From Alphaproteobacteria bacterium (GTDB lineage Bacteria; Pseudomonadota; Alphaproteobacteria; Caulobacterales; Caulobacteraceae): DNA of 64,000 nt. The stretch is from NCBI GenBank assembly GCA_018820275.1, contig JAHJOO010000014.1, positions 62,001-126,000 on the forward strand. Reading direction: 5' to 3'. The position numbers were made by a program, and so were the translations under genes. The notes below the pieces were generated by a model, which ran no database searches, was not told the DNA's origin, and saw only the letters and a list, made by a program, of their open reading frames with translations. Below are positions 33,148 to 43,843 of this stretch, piece by piece (position 1 is the stretch's first letter; each line of letters begins with the position of its first letter).

Positions 33148-36100
33148 TGGTCGACGCGCCCGGGACGCCAGAGGTCGAGGACCCGCCCGCCGCCGCGGAG
33201 GCGAAGAAGAAGCGCACGCGGCTGCAGGCCATCGCCTTCTTCGGCGGTCTGGGTGTGGCCGCCCTCGTCGCCCTTCTGATCGTGGCGCTGGTGGGCGGGC
33301 GGCTGTACCTGCTGTCCGGCCCCGGGCGCGAGCTGGTGACGAGTTTCGTCGCCGGCCAGAAGATCGGCCGCTACGGCCGCATCAACGTCGAGAACGTGCG
33401 CGGCGACCTGTTCGACGACTTCACCATCGGACGGGTGACCGTGACCGACGCCAAGGGCGTTTGGCTGGAGGCGACCGAGGTTCGCGTCGACTGGAGCTAT
33501 CTGCCGCTCATCACGCGCCGCTTCCATGCCGACGAGATCAGCGCCGGCCGCGTGCGCGTGCTGCGCCGCCCGGAGGTCGAACCGTCGACCGATCCTCCCC
33601 GGCCGATGCCGCTCGACATCGACATCGACTCCTTCCGCGCCGAGGTCGAACTGCTGGAGGGGTTCAGCAAGGAGTACGGCCGCTGGCGGCTGTCCGGGAA
33701 CGCGGCCGTGCCGCGCACGGGGGCCAAGGAGGGCACGTTCGCGGCGGTCAGCCTGTCCCGCCCGGGGGATTTCCTGAACGGCCGCTTCACCGTGGGCGAC
33801 AAACTGTCGGATCTGCGGCTGAACCTGCGGGCCGAGGAAGCGAGCGGCGGTCCGCTGGCGGGGGCCATGGGCTATTCGCCCGACGCGCCGTTCAGCGCCG
33901 TGGCCGTGGTCACCGGGGCCGTGGTCGACGCGCGCGTCCGATCGGGCGCCTTCGTCCCCCTCCGGATCGTCGGCCGGTTCGGCGAGGACGGGTCCAAACT
34001 GTCCGGCTACGTCGACTTCAGCCGCTCCGACCTGCTGGCGCCCTTCGCGCAACGTCTCGGGCGCACCGCGCGGTTCGGCGTCGCGAGCGTGCCGGACCGG
34101 GACCGGGAGGGAGTCCACGGCGTAGCCTGGGACTTCCGCGCCGACAACATCTCCACCCAGGCCCGCGGCTATCTGAGACTCAGCGACCAGGCCGTGCCGG
34201 ACGGACTGGACCTGCGCCTGACGACGCCCAACCTCGCGCGGCTGACCGGCACCTCGCTGGGCGGCGGCGCGGCCTTGCTGGGGCGGTACGCGGGCACGCC
34301 CGACGACTGGACGTTCGACGGGCAGATGAGCGTGCTGGACGCCGAAGTCGCCAGCTGGCGCGCGGCGCGCCTGGCCGGCCCCGTCGAGGTGAAGGTGGCC
34401 GGGGGGCGGATCGATCTCGACGGCCGGCTGAGCGCGACCGGCGGCTCCAGTGCGGGCCTCGTCGGCGGCCTTCTGGGTCGCTCGGCCTACGTCGAACTGG
34501 CCGCGACGCGCGACGCCGATGGCGCGGTCCTGCTGCGGCGTCTGGATCTGACGGGCGAAGGATTGAAGGTCGAGGGACAGGGATCGCGCACGATCGGCGG
34601 CGCGCTGGCCTTCCGCGGACGGGCCGAGGTCACCGACGTGAGCCGCATCCGGCCCGGCGGCGGCGGCGCGTTCGGCGGACCGGTGACGGCCACGGCGCCG
34701 GACGTAGGCGGCCAATGGCGCATTGGGTTCGACGGCCGGGGCCGGGGACTTGAGACCGGCGTGATCGAGATCGACCGCCTGCTGGGCCCGCAGCCGCGCC
34801 TGCAGGCGTCGGGCCTGCTGGACGGCGACCGGGTGCTGATCGACGCCGCCACCCTGACCGGCGCGGAGGGGTCGGCCACCACCAAGGGGATCGTCGGCTT
34901 CGACGGGACCATGCGTCTGGCCCTGGCCTGGCAGGCGGAGGGCCCCTTCGGGGTCGGACCGGTGGAGATCGCCGGCGCGATGCGCGGCGACGGCGGCCTG
35001 ACCGGCACCTTTGCCCAGCCGCGGGCCGATCTGCGCGCCGCTTTCGACCGGGTCGAGATCGGCGCCCTCGAACTCAGCGAGGCCCGCATGACGCTGACGT
35101 TCGCACGGGGGCCGGGCGAGACCGACGGCCGGATCGCGGTGACGGCGGGCTCCCCGTACGGCCCCGCCCGTGCGGTCGCCGCCTTCGCCCTGTCCGACAA
35201 CCGGACGCGCCTGACGGGGCTGGACCTGAACGCGGGCGGCGTGGTCGCCCAGGGGGACGTGACCCTGTCGCGCGGCTTCCCCTCCAGCGCCGACCTGACC
35301 TTCACCGCCCGACCGGGCGCCTTCCTGCGCAGCGGCACGCTGGACGGGCGCGTGCGCCTGACCGACGGCGCCGCTTCGGAAAGCGCCGTCCTGAACGTCA
35401 GTGGCCGGAACGTGACCTTTGCCGGCTCGGCCCTCACGATCCGGACGCTGGAGGTGCGGGGTGCCGGTTCGCTGTCGAACCTGCCGTTCACGGCCGCGGT
35501 CGACGTCGGCGGCGGCACCCCGGTCCAGTTCCAGGGCGACGGCGTCTACGCCCGCGCCGACGGCGCGCAGACGGTGACGCTGAACGGCGACGGCCGGGTG
35601 CGCGAGATCGCCTTCTCGACCCGCAAGCCGCTGGTGTTCGCCATGGCCGAGGACGGGCGCGTGGTCCGCGCCGACCTGGCCGTGGGCGGGGGCGTGTTGA
35701 TCGGCGAGTACCGTTCGGACGCCCGGGCCACCTTCATCCAGGCCGATCTGACCAGCGTCGAACTGGGGTCGCTCATGGCCGACCTGCGCGGACGCGCGAC
35801 CGGCACCGTATCGCTGCGGGGCACGGGCGCGGACCTGTCCGGATCGGCCCAGTTGAACCTGCAGGGCGTGCGCAGCGTCGACGCCCCGCGCGACGTGTCG
35901 GTCGATGGCGTCGTGAACGCCACCCTGATCGACGACCGCCTGCGGCTCGTTGCCCGCGCGCGCGACGAAGGCGCCGTGGAGGCGACCGCCGACGTCACCT
36001 TCCCCGTTGTGGCCTCGGCCTCTCCCCTCCGCCTGGCGATCGACCGGACGCGGCCGCTGTCGGGAGACGTCTTCGCCGAGGGCGAGATCCGCCCCATCTG

Positions 36101-37394
36101 GGACCTGTTCATGGGTGGAGAGCGGACGCTGTCGGGTCGGGTCGAGGCCCGCGCCCGTCTGGGCGGCAGTCTGAACGAGCTGCGCCTGACCGGCCGGATG
36201 GATCTGTCCGACGGCACCTTCCGCGACAGCTCGTCGGGCCTGCGGCTGGAGGATCTGGGCCTGGCCGTTCGCTTCGACGACGAGACGGCGCTGATCGAGA
36301 CCTTCGCGGCGTCGGACGGGGACGGCGGCGCCGTCGCGGGCGAAGGCCGCCTCGGGCTGCGCCAGGGCAGCGCCTCCAGCTTCCGGCTTCAGCTGTCCCG
36401 GTTCCGCGTGATCGACAATGAGCTGGCCAGCGCGCGGGCGTCGGGACCGCTTACGGTCGAACGGCGCACGGACGGCAACATCACCCTCGCGGGACGGCTG
36501 GACGTCGACGAAGCCCGGATCGAGCCGAACCTGCCGGGATCCAACGGCATCGTGCAGATGGACGTGGTCGAGGTGAACCGTCCCGGCGGGGCCCCGGACG
36601 ACGACGAGGAGACGGCGGCGCCGCAGGGCCCGCAGATCGGGCTCGCCCTGCAGATCCGCTCGCCGGGCGGCGACGTGCGCGTGGTCGGACGCGGACTGAA
36701 CGTGGAGCTGAACGTCGACGCGGAGGTGCGCGGCACGCTGACCCGGCCGATACTCAGCGGCACGGCGCGCGTGGTGCGGGGCGACTACGAGTTCGCCGGA
36801 AAGCGGTTCGTCTTCGACGAGGACGGGCGGGTCATCCTGTCGACCGATCCGGAGCAGATCCGGCTGAACCTCGCGGCGACCCGCGACGACCCCGCCCTGA
36901 CGGCGACCATCCGCGTGACGGGAACGGCCGCCCGGCCGGACATCACCCTGACGTCGACGCCCGCCCTTCCGCAGGACGAGATCCTGTCGCAGGTGCTGTT
37001 CGGAAGGTCGGCCTCGCAGCTTTCGCCCGTCGAGGCGGCGCAGCTGGCGTCGGGCGTCGCCTCACTGGCCGGGGGCGGCGGCTTCGACGTCTTCGGCAGC
37101 CTGCGCGAACTGGCCGGCCTCGACCGGCTGTCCTTCGGGGCGGAGGCGTCGGGCCTGACGGTGGCCGGGGGGCGCTACATCTCGGACGACGTCTATCTCG
37201 AGATCATCGGCGGCGGCGAGGGCGGAGCGGCCGTCAGCGTGGAGTGGCAGCCGCGCCGCAACCTCGCGGTCCAGTCGAAGTTCGGCGGCCAGGGCGAGGC
37301 CAGCCTGTCGATCCGGTGGCGACGCGAGAGCGGCCGCACGGACGGCCGCCGCGATCGGCGACCGAACCGCGGACAGGATCGCGACGGCGACTGA
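33147..37394 (+). CDS. tamB: Translocation and assembly module protein TamB
   Basis: N-terminal TM anchor, long beta-repeat protein, C-terminal DUF490-like region with LPQDEILSQVLFGRSASQLSPVEAAQLA. Confidence 0.9.
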   Translation: MVDAPGTPEVEDPPAAAEAKKKRTRLQAIAFFGGLGVAALVALLIVALVGGRLYLLSGPGRELVTSFVAGQKIGRYGRINVENVRGDLFDDFTIGRVTVTDAKGVWLEATEVRVDWSYLPLITRRFHADEISAGRVRVLRRPEVEPSTDPPRPMPLDIDIDSFRAEVELLEGFSKEYGRWRLSGNAAVPRTGAKEGTFAAVSLSRPGDFLNGRFTVGDKLSDLRLNLRAEEASGGPLAGAMGYSPDAPFSAVAVVTGAVVDARVRSGAFVPLRIVGRFGEDGSKLSGYVDFSRSDLLAPFAQRLGRTARFGVASVPDRDREGVHGVAWDFRADNISTQARGYLRLSDQAVPDGLDLRLTTPNLARLTGTSLGGGAALLGRYAGTPDDWTFDGQMSVLDAEVASWRAARLAGPVEVKVAGGRIDLDGRLSATGGSSAGLVGGLLGRSAYVELAATRDADGAVLLRRLDLTGEGLKVEGQGSRTIGGALAFRGRAEVTDVSRIRPGGGGAFGGPVTATAPDVGGQWRIGFDGRGRGLETGVIEIDRLLGPQPRLQASGLLDGDRVLIDAATLTGAEGSATTKGIVGFDGTMRLALAWQAEGPFGVGPVEIAGAMRGDGGLTGTFAQPRADLRAAFDRVEIGALELSEARMTLTFARGPGETDGRIAVTAGSPYGPARAVAAFALSDNRTRLTGLDLNAGGVVAQGDVTLSRGFPSSADLTFTARPGAFLRSGTLDGRVRLTDGAASESAVLNVSGRNVTFAGSALTIRTLEVRGAGSLSNLPFTAAVDVGGGTPVQFQGDGVYARADGAQTVTLNGDGRVREIAFSTRKPLVFAMAEDGRVVRADLAVGGGVLIGEYRSDARATFIQADLTSVELGSLMADLRGRATGTVSLRGTGADLSGSAQLNLQGVRSVDAPRDVSVDGVVNATLIDDRLRLVARARDEGAVEATADVTFPVVASASPLRLAIDRTRPLSGDVFAEGEIRPIWDLFMGGERTLSGRVEARARLGGSLNELRLTGRMDLSDGTFRDSSSGLRLEDLGLAVRFDDETALIETFAASDGDGGAVAGEGRLGLRQGSASSFRLQLSRFRVIDNELASARASGPLTVERRTDGNITLAGRLDVDEARIEPNLPGSNGIVQMDVVEVNRPGGAPDDDEETAAPQGPQIGLALQIRSPGGDVRVVGRGLNVELNVDAEVRGTLTRPILSGTARVVRGDYEFAGKRFVFDEDGRVILSTDPEQIRLNLAATRDDPALTATIRVTGTAARPDITLTSTPALPQDEILSQVLFGRSASQLSPVEAAQLASGVASLAGGGGFDVFGSLRELAGLDRLSFGAEASGLTVAGGRYISDDVYLEIIGGGEGGAAVSVEWQPRRNLAVQSKFGGQGEASLSIRWRRESGRTDGRRDRRPNRGQDRDGD

Positions 37395-37395
37395 G

Positions 37396-37917
37396 TCAGG
37401 CGGCGCGTCTGAGCTCGGCCATCCGCGACGCGCCTCTCAGGGCGACGACGTGGAGCACCACGCACAGCGCCAGCAGGGGCACGCCGACCAGCGTCCAGGT
37501 CGTGGCCTCTCCCGGCCTCAGGGCCAGCTCCAGCAGGCGGTCGCCGAGGCGGTAGACCAGCAGCACGAGAAAGACGATCGGAATGAAGCTGCCCAGCCGG
37601 CGCCAGTGCCAGGCGGCCAGCAGCACCTGAATGACCGCCCACGCGGCGACGATCGTCACCCCCATCTCGACCATGCCATTCTCGACCATGCCCTGCAGAA
37701 TGGCCGAGGTCTGGGGCGACTGTTCAGCGAACCGCCGGGCCTCTTCCGAAGCCGCCGTGCGCATGGCCTCGACGTTCTGGCTCATCAGCGCGGCGCCGAT
37801 CGCCGACATGGCGCCGGAGATGACGAGCGCCACCGTCGACGCCCCCGCCGCCGCCCGGGCTTCGCCCTCGCCCCGCAAGGGGGCCGCAGGATTGATCAAA
37901 TAGGTCCATCGGGCCAC
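37396..37917 (-). CDS. Hypothetical membrane protein
   Basis: Hydrophobic segments; GTG start giving VARWTYLINPAAPL. Confidence 0.55.
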   Translation of the reverse strand: MARWTYLINPAAPLRGEGEARAAAGASTVALVISGAMSAIGAALMSQNVEAMRTAASEEARRFAEQSPQTSAILQGMVENGMVEMGVTIVAAWAVIQVLLAAWHWRRLGSFIPIVFLVLLVYRLGDRLLELALRPGEATTWTLVGVPLLALCVVLHVVALRGASRMAELRRAA

Positions 37918-38022
37918 CGCCGTCGTCTCCCCCTGCGATTCTCGGATGATGCTACGCGCAGTCGGGCCGCGCGCGAAGCGGCTTCCCTTCACCTTTGCGG
38001 CCGGGGCGGCTAAGCCACGCCC

Positions 38023-39273
38023 ATGCCCGTATCGCCCCCCGACCAGGCCGTGCTCGATCGCGTCGCGGCCGACGCCGACGGCCTGGTGTCGCGCGCCGTC
38101 GCCTGGGCGGAGGTCAACTCCGGCAGCGGCAACGGCGCCGGTCTGGCGCGGATGCTGGACCTGCTGGAGGCCGAGGCGGGGCGGCTCCCCTGCTCGGTCG
38201 AACGGGTCGCCACCGCCGACTCGCTCACCGTCGGCGAACAGGGCGAGGTGGTGGCGCGTCCCCATGCGCCGGCGCTGCGGCTGACCTGTCGGCCCGAGGC
38301 GGCGGTCCAGGTCGTGCTGACCGGTCACTACGACACGGTCTTCCCCGCGGAGTCGCCCTTCCAGTCGGTGGTTCGACGCGCGGACGGGGCCCTGAACGGG
38401 CCGGGGATCGCCGACATGAAGGGCGGCATTTCCGTGATGCTGGGCGCGCTGAAGGCGTTCGAGACCCATCCGGCGCGGGCCGGGGTGGGCTGGACCGTGC
38501 TGCTGTCGCCGGACGAGGAGATCGGCTCGCCGGGCTCGGCCCCGCTGCTGGCCGAACTGGGCGCGCGCGGGCATCTGGGGCTGACCTATGAGCCGTCCCT
38601 GCCCGACGGGACGCTGGCCGGGGCGAGGAAGGGCAGCGGCAACTTCCATCTGGTGGTGCACGGAAAAGCGGCGCATGCGGGCCGGGCCTTCCACGAGGGC
38701 GCAAACGCCGTGGCCGGGGCCGCCATCGTCGCGGCGCGGCTGCACGAACTGAACGGCCGGCGCGAGGGCGTGACCGTCAACGTCGCCAAGATCTCGGGCG
38801 GCGGGGCGCTCAACGTCGTCGCCGACCGGGCGGTGGTGCGCTTCAACGTGCGGGTCCCGGACGCCCAGTCCGCGGCGTGGGTCACCGATGCCGTAGGCGA
38901 GATCGCAGCCGACGCCCCCCTGCCCGGCCTGGGCCTGCACCTGCACGGCGGCATGACGCGTTCGCCCAAGCCGATGGACGCGGCCCAGACCGAACTGTTC
39001 GAAGCCGTCCGTGCCACCGGGGCCCTGCTGGGACAGTCCATCGCGTGGAAGCCGTCGGGTGGCGTATGCGAGGGCAACAACCTGCACGCCGCCGGCCTGC
39101 CCAACGTCGACACCCTGGGCGTGGTCGGCGGCGACATCCATTCGGATCAGGAGTTCGCCTGGCCCGACAGCTTTGCCGAGCGCGCGCGGCTCAGCGCCCT
39201 GATCCTGTGCCGCGTCGCCTCCGGAGAGATCGACGCCGCCCGCCTGAAACGCCTTCGCCTGGAGACCGCGTAA
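38023..39273 (+). CDS. M20 family hydrolase/peptidase
   Basis: LTGHYDTVFP, GPGIADMKGGI, LLSPDEEIGSPGS, GKAAHAGRAFHEGANA. Confidence 0.88.
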   Translation: MPVSPPDQAVLDRVAADADGLVSRAVAWAEVNSGSGNGAGLARMLDLLEAEAGRLPCSVERVATADSLTVGEQGEVVARPHAPALRLTCRPEAAVQVVLTGHYDTVFPAESPFQSVVRRADGALNGPGIADMKGGISVMLGALKAFETHPARAGVGWTVLLSPDEEIGSPGSAPLLAELGARGHLGLTYEPSLPDGTLAGARKGSGNFHLVVHGKAAHAGRAFHEGANAVAGAAIVAARLHELNGRREGVTVNVAKISGGGALNVVADRAVVRFNVRVPDAQSAAWVTDAVGEIAADAPLPGLGLHLHGGMTRSPKPMDAAQTELFEAVRATGALLGQSIAWKPSGGVCEGNNLHAAGLPNVDTLGVVGGDIHSDQEFAWPDSFAERARLSALILCRVASGEIDAARLKRLRLETA

Positions 39274-39278
39274 CCCGC

Positions 39279-40286
39279 ATGCTCGTCGTTCGACCCGCCG
39301 GCCCCGCCGACCTCGACTTCCTGCTGGAGCTGGCCATCCTGTCCGGGCCCGGCTTCACCAGCCTGCCCGAGGATCCGGACCAGCTGTCCGAGCGGCTGGA
39401 CCTGTGCCGCGACAGCTTCACCGGCGCGGTGCCGAAGGAGCAGGCCTGGTACACGGTGATGCTGGAGGAGACCGACACCGGCGACGTCGACGGCGTGGGC
39501 TCGGTCAAGGCGACGGTGGGGCTGAAGCGTCCGTTCTTCAGCTTCCGTGTGCAGAACACGACCCAGTCGTCGCCCAGCCTAAACGTGCGGCTGGAACACC
39601 AGACGCTGAAGCTGGTCAACGAATGCACGGGCTGGACCGAGGTCGGGTCGCTGTTCCTGAAGGCGGACCGGCGCAAGGGCGGCGCGGGGCGGCTGCTGAG
39701 CCAGTCGCGCTACATGCTGATCGGGGCCCAGCCGGATCTGTTCGCCGAGACGGTGCTGGCCGAGCTGCGCGGCGTGTTCACGCCCGACGGGGCCTGTCCC
39801 TTCTGGGATCATGTGGCGCACAAATTCTTCCCCATGGAGTTCGACGAGGCCGACCGGATGACCGGCTCGACCGACAAGCAATTCATCCTGGACCTGGCCC
39901 CGCGCGAACCGATCTACGTCGAGCTGCTGCCCGAGCCGGCGCGGGCGGTGATCGGCAAGGTCCATCCGCAGGGCGTGCCGGCCATGGCGCTGCTGGAATC
40001 CGAGGGATTCCGGCCCAACGGTCTCGTCGACATCTTCGACGCCGGGCCGACCGTCACCTGCCGCCGCGACGACATCCGCACGGTGCGCGACGCCCGCGCC
40101 CTGACGGCGCGGGTCGTGGATCAGGTCGACGCCGAACTGCCGGCCCTGATCTCTACCGCCAGCGTCGCCGCCTTCCGCGCCGTGCGGCAGAAGGCGGCGA
40201 TCGAGGGCGACCATGCCCATATCGACCGCGAAACCGCCGCTGCGCTGAAGGTGCGCGAGGGCGACATCCTCCGCGTGAAGAGCTGA
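39279..40286 (+). CDS. astA: Arginine N-succinyltransferase
   Basis: GFTSLPEDPDQLSERL, EVGSLFLKADRRKGGAGRLLSQSRYMLI, GACPFWDHVAHKFFPMEF. Confidence 0.93.
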   Translation: MLVVRPAGPADLDFLLELAILSGPGFTSLPEDPDQLSERLDLCRDSFTGAVPKEQAWYTVMLEETDTGDVDGVGSVKATVGLKRPFFSFRVQNTTQSSPSLNVRLEHQTLKLVNECTGWTEVGSLFLKADRRKGGAGRLLSQSRYMLIGAQPDLFAETVLAELRGVFTPDGACPFWDHVAHKFFPMEFDEADRMTGSTDKQFILDLAPREPIYVELLPEPARAVIGKVHPQGVPAMALLESEGFRPNGLVDIFDAGPTVTCRRDDIRTVRDARALTARVVDQVDAELPALISTASVAAFRAVRQKAAIEGDHAHIDRETAAALKVREGDILRVKS

Positions 40287-40290
40287 ACCT

Positions 40291-41709
40291 ATGACCCGAC
40301 TGATCTCCACCGACCCCGCGACCGGCGACACCGTCTGGGAAGGCGACGCCGCCTCCGTGGGCGAGGTCGAGCGCGCGGCGGTCATGGCGCGACGCGCCTT
40401 TCCCGACTGGGCCGACCGGCCGCGGCAGGTCCGGATCGACGCTCTGAAGCGCTATCAGGCGGCGCTGAAGGCGCGCGCGCCGGAGATCGCCGAGGCCATC
40501 AGCCGCGAAACCGGCAAGGCTCTGTGGGAGACCACCGCCGAGCTGGGGGCCATGCAGGGCAAGGTCGATATCTCCATCCGCGCCTATGACGAGCGGACGG
40601 GCGAGCGGGAGACCACGACCGGCTTCGGCCGCGCCGTGCTGCGCCACCGGCCGCATGGAGTGGCGGCGGTACTGGGGCCGTTCAACTTCCCGGGCCACCT
40701 GCCCAACGGCCACATCGTGCCGGCCCTGCTGGCGGGCGACACGGTCGTGTTCAAGCCGTCCGAGGAAACGCCCCTGACCGGCCAGCTGATGCTGGAGTGC
40801 CTGCGCGAGGCGGACCTGCCCGAGGGCGTGGTCAACGTGGTGCAGGGCGGGCGCGAGGTGGGGCAGGCCCTGCTGAGCCAGGACATCGACGCCCTGATGT
40901 TCACCGGCTCGGGCGCAGCGGGCGCGCACTTCAAGCGCCAGTTCGCCGAGAACCCGCACGTCATCCTGGCGCTGGAGCTGGGCGGCAACAATCCGCTGGT
41001 GGTCTGGGACGCCGGGGACGCCGAGGCCGTGGCCGGCATCGTGGCCATGAGCGCCTTCGTCACCACCGGCCAGCGCTGCTCCTGCGCGCGCCGGCTGATC
41101 GTCGAGGCGGGACCGAAGGGCGACGCTGTGATCGACGCGGTGGCGGCCATCATGGACCGCCTGACCTATGCGCCCTGGAACAGTTCGCCCGAGCCGTTCG
41201 GCGGGCCGCTGATCTCCGCCCGGGCGGCTTCGCAGGCGCGCGAGGCCTTGCAGGCGCGGATCGACATGGGCGCGCGGGTGATCCGGGACACCGGACCGGT
41301 CGAGGGCCTGTCGGACGCCTTCGTGAAACCGGCGCTGATCGACGTGACCGACGTGGCCGTGCCGGACGAGGAGATTTTCGCCCCCTTCCTGTCGGTCCAG
41401 CGCGTGCCGACCTTCGACGAGGCGATCGCGGCGGCGAACCGGACCAAATACGGCCTGTCCGCCGGTCTGGTCAGCGACGATCCGGGCAAGTGGGACCGGT
41501 TCGTCAACCGCATCCGCGCCGGCGTGGTCAACTTCAACCGCCCGACCACGGGCGCGGCGGGCGACATGCCCTTCGGCGGCTTGGGCTCGAGCGGCAACCA
41601 CCGGCCCAGCGCGTACTACGCCGCCGACTACTGCGCCTATCCGGTCGCCAGCTTCGAGGCGGGCGAAGTGCGGAACATCGAGGGCGAGATGAAGGGGCTG
41701 CGGGCGTGA
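40291..41709 (+). CDS. astD: Succinylglutamate-semialdehyde dehydrogenase
   Basis: ALDH family; GPFNFPGHLPNGHIVPALLAGDTVVFKPSE, ELGGNNPLVVWD, TTGQRCSCARRL. Confidence 0.93.
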   Translation: MTRLISTDPATGDTVWEGDAASVGEVERAAVMARRAFPDWADRPRQVRIDALKRYQAALKARAPEIAEAISRETGKALWETTAELGAMQGKVDISIRAYDERTGERETTTGFGRAVLRHRPHGVAAVLGPFNFPGHLPNGHIVPALLAGDTVVFKPSEETPLTGQLMLECLREADLPEGVVNVVQGGREVGQALLSQDIDALMFTGSGAAGAHFKRQFAENPHVILALELGGNNPLVVWDAGDAEAVAGIVAMSAFVTTGQRCSCARRLIVEAGPKGDAVIDAVAAIMDRLTYAPWNSSPEPFGGPLISARAASQAREALQARIDMGARVIRDTGPVEGLSDAFVKPALIDVTDVAVPDEEIFAPFLSVQRVPTFDEAIAAANRTKYGLSAGLVSDDPGKWDRFVNRIRAGVVNFNRPTTGAAGDMPFGGLGSSGNHRPSAYYAADYCAYPVASFEAGEVRNIEGEMKGLRA

Positions 41710-43046
41710 TCACCCCCGCCGTCGAAGCCAATGCCGACGGGCTGATCGGGCCGACGCACTCCTATGCGGGGCTGTCGCCGGGCAATCTGGCGTCGGACAA
41801 GAACCGGGGCCTGGCGTCCAATCCCAAGGCGGCCGTGCTGCAGGGGCTGGAGAAGATGCGGCTGCTGGCCGATCTGGGCCTGCCGCAGTTCGTGCTGCCG
41901 CCGCAGGAACGGCCGGACATCCCGTTCCTCAGGTCGCTCGGTTTCGTCGGATCGGACGCGCGCGTGTTGGAGGACGCGTGGCGCGACGCGCCGGCCTTCG
42001 CCGCCGCCGCCTGCTCGGCTTCGGCCATGTGGGCCGCCAACGCCGCGACGGTGACGCCCAGCGCCGACAGCGCCGACGGCCGGGTGCATTTCACGCCGGC
42101 CAATCTGGTGACCAACCTGCACCGGTCGCTGGAGCATCGGCAGACGACCCGGGCGCTGGACGCCCTGTTTCCCGATCCGGACCGGTTCGCCGTCCACGAC
42201 GCCCTGCCCCCCGTCGCCCATCTGGCCGACGAGGGCGCCGCCAACCACGTGCGCCTGTGCGCCGGGCACGGGGCGCGGGGCGTCAACCTGATGGTCTGGG
42301 GCCGGGAGGCGTGGGAGGGCTGGCAGGGCCGGTTCCCGGCCCGCCAGACGCGCGAGGCGTCGGACGCCATCGTGAGGCGGCATGGAGCCACCGGCGCGGT
42401 GCTGGCGCGCCAGTCGCGCACGGCCATCGAAGGCGGGACCTTCCACAACGACGTGGTCTGCGTCGGCGCGCTGAACGTGCTGTTCCACCACGAGCTGGCG
42501 TTCGAGGACACGGCGGCGACGCACGAGGCGATCCGCCGCGCCGCCGACGGCCGGTTCGAGCCGGTGTTCGTCGAGGTCTCCAACGCCGACCTGCCGCTGG
42601 GCGACGCCATCGCCAGCTATCTGTTCAACTCCATGCTGATCCAGGTTCCGGGGCAGGACCGGCTGACCCTGATCTGCCCGACGGAGACGCAGGAGAACCC
42701 GGCCAGCCGGGCGGTTACCGAGCGGCTGGTCGCCTCGAACGGGCCGATCGGCGAGGTGCGCTTCGTCGACGTGCGCCAGTCCATGCGCAATGGCGGCGGC
42801 CCCGCCTGCCTGCGCCTTCGCGTGGTGCTGACGGACGCGGAGCTGGCGGCGACCAACCCGGCGATGCGGCTGACGCCTGAGCTGCACGCGCGGCTGAACG
42901 CCTGGGCCGAGCGCCACTATCCCGACGACCTGATCGCCCGCGATCTGGCCGATCCCGCCCTGCTGACCGAGAGCCGTGCGGCGCTGGATGAGCTGACGGG
43001 GATTCTGCGGCTGGGGTCGGGCTTCTATCCGTTCCAGCGCGGCTGA
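41706..43046 (+). CDS. astB: N-succinylarginine dihydrolase
   Basis: NADGLIGPTHSYAGLSPGNLAS, FTPANLVTNLHRSLE, GTFHNDVVCVGA, MRNGGGPACLRLRV. Confidence 0.94.
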   Translation: MITPAVEANADGLIGPTHSYAGLSPGNLASDKNRGLASNPKAAVLQGLEKMRLLADLGLPQFVLPPQERPDIPFLRSLGFVGSDARVLEDAWRDAPAFAAAACSASAMWAANAATVTPSADSADGRVHFTPANLVTNLHRSLEHRQTTRALDALFPDPDRFAVHDALPPVAHLADEGAANHVRLCAGHGARGVNLMVWGREAWEGWQGRFPARQTREASDAIVRRHGATGAVLARQSRTAIEGGTFHNDVVCVGALNVLFHHELAFEDTAATHEAIRRAADGRFEPVFVEVSNADLPLGDAIASYLFNSMLIQVPGQDRLTLICPTETQENPASRAVTERLVASNGPIGEVRFVDVRQSMRNGGGPACLRLRVVLTDAELAATNPAMRLTPELHARLNAWAERHYPDDLIARDLADPALLTESRAALDELTGILRLGSGFYPFQRG

Positions 43047-43108
43047 CCCTCTGGACATCCGAGGAGGTCCGGCGTCATCCTTGTCCGTGGAGATCGGGGG
43101 ATCACGAC

Positions 43109-43843
43109 ATGACGTTTCACCGGAGGCTGGCGACGGCCGTTCTGCTGGCGACCGCGCTGCTGGGCATGGGCGCCTGCGCCACCGGGCCGTCGCTGACGCC
43201 GGCCCAGATGCAGGCCGTGCGCGACGGCGAGCAGTCGGCCATCATCATGTCCTATCGCGAGTATGCGGGCATGTACGGGGCCTACGTCCGCTTCGTGAAC
43301 CTGGGCACCGGGGCCGTTCATCAGGTCGAGATGCACGGCGGCGCCAACATCGTGAATGCCGGCCCCGACATGGTGGCGGTGCCGCCAGGCAGATACCGCA
43401 TCCAGAGCGGCACGCTGTACACCGTGGACGCCACCGGGACGATGCCGCTCTTGGGCCAGTGGTTCGAGCCCTTCGACGTGGCCGCAGGAGAGGTCGTCGA
43501 CGTCGGCACGCTGCACATCGACGACGTGAACGTGAAGGCCTTGCCCGGCATGGGCGAGCAGGTGATTAACGCCCTGATCACCTTCAACCCGAACCGCACC
43601 GACCGCTATCTGATCTACAGCGTGGACTATGCCGACGCCCCCCGTGTGGAGCAGATGCTGGCCAGCAAGTACCCCGATCTGGGCGTCGTGCCGGTGCGAC
43701 GGCCGCTGGTGGGCCGGATCGACCGGGCGGCTTTCGAGCGGGTGATCGTCGAGGCCTATGCGCTGAACCCGGACGGGAGTCCGCCGACGGTCGAGGAGGC
43801 GCAGCGCCGGGTCGGCGTCGCGCTGGAACGTCTGGTTCGCTGA
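43109..43843 (+). CDS. Hypothetical predicted lipoprotein
   Basis: LLGMGACATG lipobox; no recognised family. Confidence 0.6.
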   Translation: MTFHRRLATAVLLATALLGMGACATGPSLTPAQMQAVRDGEQSAIIMSYREYAGMYGAYVRFVNLGTGAVHQVEMHGGANIVNAGPDMVAVPPGRYRIQSGTLYTVDATGTMPLLGQWFEPFDVAAGEVVDVGTLHIDDVNVKALPGMGEQVINALITFNPNRTDRYLIYSVDYADAPRVEQMLASKYPDLGVVPVRRPLVGRIDRAAFERVIVEAYALNPDGSPPTVEEAQRRVGVALERLVR

